This document shows, in pieces, positions 61,814-64,000 of a stretch of DNA of 64,000 nucleotides. The translations under genes were made by a program, and so were the position numbers. The DNA comes from an uncultured Clostridia bacterium (lineage in GTDB: Bacteria > Bacillota > Clostridia > TANB77 > CAG-465), in contig CALXEQ010000007.1 in NCBI GenBank assembly GCA_944387375.1, positions 23,107-87,106 of the forward strand. Reading direction: 5' to 3'. A model generated the notes under the pieces. That model saw only the letters and a list, made by a program, of their open reading frames with translations, had not been told where the DNA came from and did no database searches. The first letter of the stretch is position 1. Every line of letters begins with the position of its first letter.

Positions 61814-62692
61814 ATGATAGACATGCATATGCATACTCTTTATTCTGATGGGGATAAAACTGTAGAAGAAATTTTAAAAATGTGTGAGGCTAAAAAATTA
61901 GAATATATATCTTTAACAGATCATAATACATGTAAAGAATATGAAGATGATGCATTAAATAAAGGAATATTTTCTGGAAAAATAATAAAAGGTGTTGAAA
62001 TGAATGCAACATTTAAAAATAAAAAAATAGAAATATTAGGCTATAACATAAAGGATACTAAAATAATTGAAGATTGGTCACAAAAATTCTTTTCAACAGA
62101 AGTACTAAAAAAACAACAAGAAGAATCCAAAAAAAAATTACTTGCTATTTGTGACAAAAAAGGGTTAATTTATGATGAAAGTAAAATAAAACAAGATATA
62201 CCTCTAACTGACTTTATTACAATTTATATTTATAAAGAACTAATTAAACATAAAGAAAACCTTGAAATTCTTGGAGAATTTGCAAATTCTTTAAATCTAT
62301 TTATTAGAAAAGGCCTTATGAATCCAGAAAGCGAATACTATACAGGCTCAGATAATTTTCCTAAACCTCAGTATAAAGATGTTATAGACATAATACATAA
62401 AGCTGGTGGTATTGCTTTCTTAGCACATCCATTTGAATATAGATTTGATAATACAATTGATTTTATAGATGAACTTACAAAAGAAAAAGAACTCGATGGA
62501 ATAGAATGTTTTCATCCGTCCGCTAATGAAAGTCAAATGAAACTTTTAGTAGAATATGCCAACAAAAACAACTTGTTTATAAGTGGTGGTAGCGACTATC
62601 ATGGAGCTAAAAAGCCAGATGTTGAAATTGGTATAGGAAAAGGTAATCTAAATATATCTAAAAATATAATTGAAAATTGGATTAATTTATAA
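61814..62692 (+). CDS. PHP-domain phosphoesterase
   Basis: 292 residues. PHP trinuclear metal site: MHMHTLYSDG, SLTDHNT, LAHPF and GGSDYHG. Such enzymes hydrolyse phosphoesters (histidinol phosphate, pAp, RNase AM-type substrates); the substrate is unknown. AGGAGTGATGAAA precedes the ATG at 61814. Confidence 0.9.
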   Translation: MIDMHMHTLYSDGDKTVEEILKMCEAKKLEYISLTDHNTCKEYEDDALNKGIFSGKIIKGVEMNATFKNKKIEILGYNIKDTKIIEDWSQKFFSTEVLKKQQEESKKKLLAICDKKGLIYDESKIKQDIPLTDFITIYIYKELIKHKENLEILGEFANSLNLFIRKGLMNPESEYYTGSDNFPKPQYKDVIDIIHKAGGIAFLAHPFEYRFDNTIDFIDELTKEKELDGIECFHPSANESQMKLLVEYANKNNLFISGGSDYHGAKKPDVEIGIGKGNLNISKNIIENWINL

Positions 62693-62740
62693 AAAAATAA
62701 TGTAGAAAATTATATAATTTTCTACATTATTTTTAATTCA
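62693..62740. terminator. Bidirectional terminator
   Basis: ATAATGTAGAAAATTAT/ATAATTTTCTACATTAT long perfect stem between converging genes. Confidence 0.88.
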
Positions 62741-62748
62741 ATACTTAT

Positions 62749-63291
62749 TTAATTTTTTTTGTTATTGTATAAAATTTTTTCATTATTTTTTTCATTCAAA
62801 TATTCTTCTAATTCATTTATATTTAAAATCCCATCAAAAAATTCTGTTTCATAGTCGTAACCACACAATATTTTATTATAATAATCATGTATTTTTATAC
62901 TTGTATCCCAAAACCTTTGTACATAGACCACCTTTTTTTCATGATTTATATCTACCTCATATTCTTCAATATCTAGTCCATATATATGAGAAAAAGCTGA
63001 TATTATAAATAATATATAGTCTTTAAAAATTATAAAAATAACAAGCATAAAACTAATAGATATAAACACTTTTTTTATATTTACTCTCTTTTTTATTAAA
63101 AATAATACTAGCAATACAATACTTAATATAAAAAAAATATTAATAACTAAGCTTTTAAACCAAAATCTAAAACTTAAATTAAACTCATTAAGTACCTTCT
63201 CAATTATTACAAATATAACAAATAGAAAAATTAATACAATAATTGATACTATAAAAAATTTATTTTTCTTATTATTTTTATTCTCTTTCAT
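62749..63291 (-). CDS. Membrane protein of unknown function
   Basis: 180 residues. A charged start (KENKNNKKNK), three hydrophobic helices (about 11-30, 43-63, 71-99) and a polar C-terminal domain of about 80 residues. No family recognised. The start is the ATG at 63289-63291 with GGAGAATAT before it. Monocistronic. Confidence 0.65.
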   Translation of the reverse strand: MKENKNNKKNKFFIVSIIVLIFLFVIFVIIEKVLNEFNLSFRFWFKSLVINIFFILSIVLLVLFLIKKRVNIKKVFISISFMLVIFIIFKDYILFIISAFSHIYGLDIEEYEVDINHEKKVVYVQRFWDTSIKIHDYYNKILCGYDYETEFFDGILNINELEEYLNEKNNEKILYNNKKN

Positions 63292-63417
63292 ATATTCTCC
63301 ATTTTCATAATTATACATATTATATAATTAAAAATCAATAAAACAATATTAAGTTTTAATTAATTTTGCAAAATAAAAAAATTTATATTAAAATTGTAAT
63401 ATATAGGAGGTAAAAAA

Positions 63418-63650
63418 ATGAAAATACTAAATAAATTAAAAGAAAAAAGAATTGAAAAATTATTAAAAAAAATAGAACCAGAAGTAGATAAAAAACTAAT
63501 GGAATTAGGCTTATTAAAAATTGAAAATAATGAAAAAAATATGCATTTGGAAGCGCACATACAGTAAAAATGGTACAAAAACACATTTTAAAAGAAAAAT
63601 ATAATATTGATCTAGAAGTACCTAAAAGAAATAATATTACTGTTGATTAA
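63418..63650 (+). pseudogene. Small gene broken by a frameshift (unknown family)
   Basis: AGGAGG and ATG at 63418 begin a frame that stops after 49 codons (MKILNKLKEKR...). Near 63533-63541, in an A-run (GAAAAAAAT), another frame continues as YAFGSAHTVKMVQKHILKEK...NIDLEVP and ends at TAA 63648-63650. Joined they make about 77 residues with a GS(C/A)H...K.ILKEKYNI pattern I recall from small conserved clostridial proteins. A homopolymer indel, real or from assembly, explains it. Confidence 0.6.
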
Positions 63651-63952
63651 AATATGAATTTAAATATAATACTGGTATTTTAGACTGGTACAAGCATAAA
63701 AAAATACCAGTCTAGTGTCTATTTTTCTTAGAGGCTCTAGGCTAGTAAAAAAGGTCAAAAAAATAGTTGGAGCGAATCACATACAAGTTACGAACTTTAT
63801 TCTCTTTCTGTATTCATTATATATTAAAATTAATATATTTTCAATATTATAATTTCAACATTCTCCAATAGTATAGATTATTTTTGGTTTTAATGGTATA
63901 ATTAGCACAACAAACAAATCGTTAAATAGTAATTTATGAGGAGGAATTAAAA
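63651..63952. other. Gene-free stretch before the last gene
   Basis: About 300 bp. It holds a 10-bp inverted repeat TAGACTGGTA/TACCAGTCTA at 63683-63716 that may end the preceding small gene, a G-richer segment with AGAGGCTCTAGGCTAG near 63731-63746, and TATAAT at 63897-63902 for the next gene. I recognise no RNA family and no protein gene. Confidence 0.4.
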
Positions 63953-64000
63953 ATGTTAATTATGGCTCTTGTAATAAATATAATAATTATAGTATTTGAA
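63953..64000 (+). CDS. N-terminus of a membrane protein (cut by window edge)
   Basis: ATG at 63953-63955 with GAGGAGGAATTAAAA before it; sixteen codons seen, MLIMALVINIIIIVFE, a hydrophobic start typical of a membrane protein. The remainder is outside the window, so no function can be given. Confidence 0.6.
   Translation, partial: MLIMALVINIIIIVFE

Noticed and set aside
63683..63760. Possible mobile-element end or structured RNA near the right edge
   Set aside because: Only one short inverted repeat and a small G-rich patch are visible; no transposase, target duplication or recognisable RNA motif supports it.

Overview
The window looks like a stretch of chromosome from a strictly anaerobic, very AT-rich Firmicute of the class Clostridia, probably an uncultured gut-type lineage. 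This rests on what is encoded: a trimeric NAD-linked [FeFe] hydrogenase, desulfoferrodoxin, acetate kinase without a visible Pta, Mn-dependent pyrophosphatase, GatCAB, a CIRCE-controlled clpB, a T-box in front of thrS, SrtA-like sortase, near-consensus sigma-A promoters and strong Shine-Dalgarno sites. Species cannot be fixed from the window. There is no CRISPR array, no insertion sequence, no rRNA or tRNA, and no intact prophage.

Layout. 1-4.1 kb (minus): 5' part of thrS behind a T-box leader, an anchored unknown protein, queH and ruvB. 4.2-5.6 kb (plus): two exported enzymes, a polysaccharide deacetylase and a thermonuclease. 5.6-11.8 kb (minus): S66 peptidase, rsmE, ppaC, plsY, der, then a sortase with two small membrane proteins. 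12.0-14.0 kb (plus): a GT4 glycosyltransferase with a membrane partner. 14-28 kb (minus): HD phosphohydrolase, recG, desulfoferrodoxin, gatCAB, a FUSC-type membrane protein, an unexplained 0.4-kb intergenic RNA-like region, a two-component system, ackA and a HAD deoxyribonucleotidase. 26.8-34.5 kb is richer in unknown or accessory genes: a frameshifted small gene, a YgjP-type metallopeptidase, a stand-alone protein resembling the alpha-glutamyl/putrescinyl thymine pyrophosphorylase (HMUDK_hel) family of phage DNA-base hypermodification, ybaK, an anchored protein, a hydrolase and an MBL protein.

34.6-41.4 kb is the most striking part. One tight minus-strand operon runs dgkA, CarS-like CDP-lipid synthase, pssA, psd, a UbiA-family prenyltransferase, a PPDK/rifampicin-phosphotransferase-like dikinase and a GNAT-like protein. 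It starts at a clear promoter and joins ordinary phosphatidylserine/ethanolamine synthesis to enzymes that are associated in archaea with ether-lipid synthesis. It is followed upstream by a small redox operon (ArsR repressor, thioredoxin, 60-residue ferredoxin:thioredoxin reductase-like protein).

42.4-64 kb: a ferritin-like protein, clpB, small membrane proteins, the tmRNA gene, two unknown helical proteins, the rpmG-secE-nusG-rplK-rplA-rplJ-rplL operon with its L10 leader, a Nudix/OGG repair pair, plsC, an FkbM methyltransferase, a gluzincin-like protein, the hydCBA hydrogenase operon with a palindrome over its promoter, DedA, a PHP phosphoesterase, a membrane protein and a second frameshifted small gene. 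Genes too short for routine ORF calling were read by eye, including rpmG, the two frameshifted genes and a truncated gene at the right edge. Start codons were moved to the codon served by a Shine-Dalgarno sequence wherever the longest reading frame disagreed.
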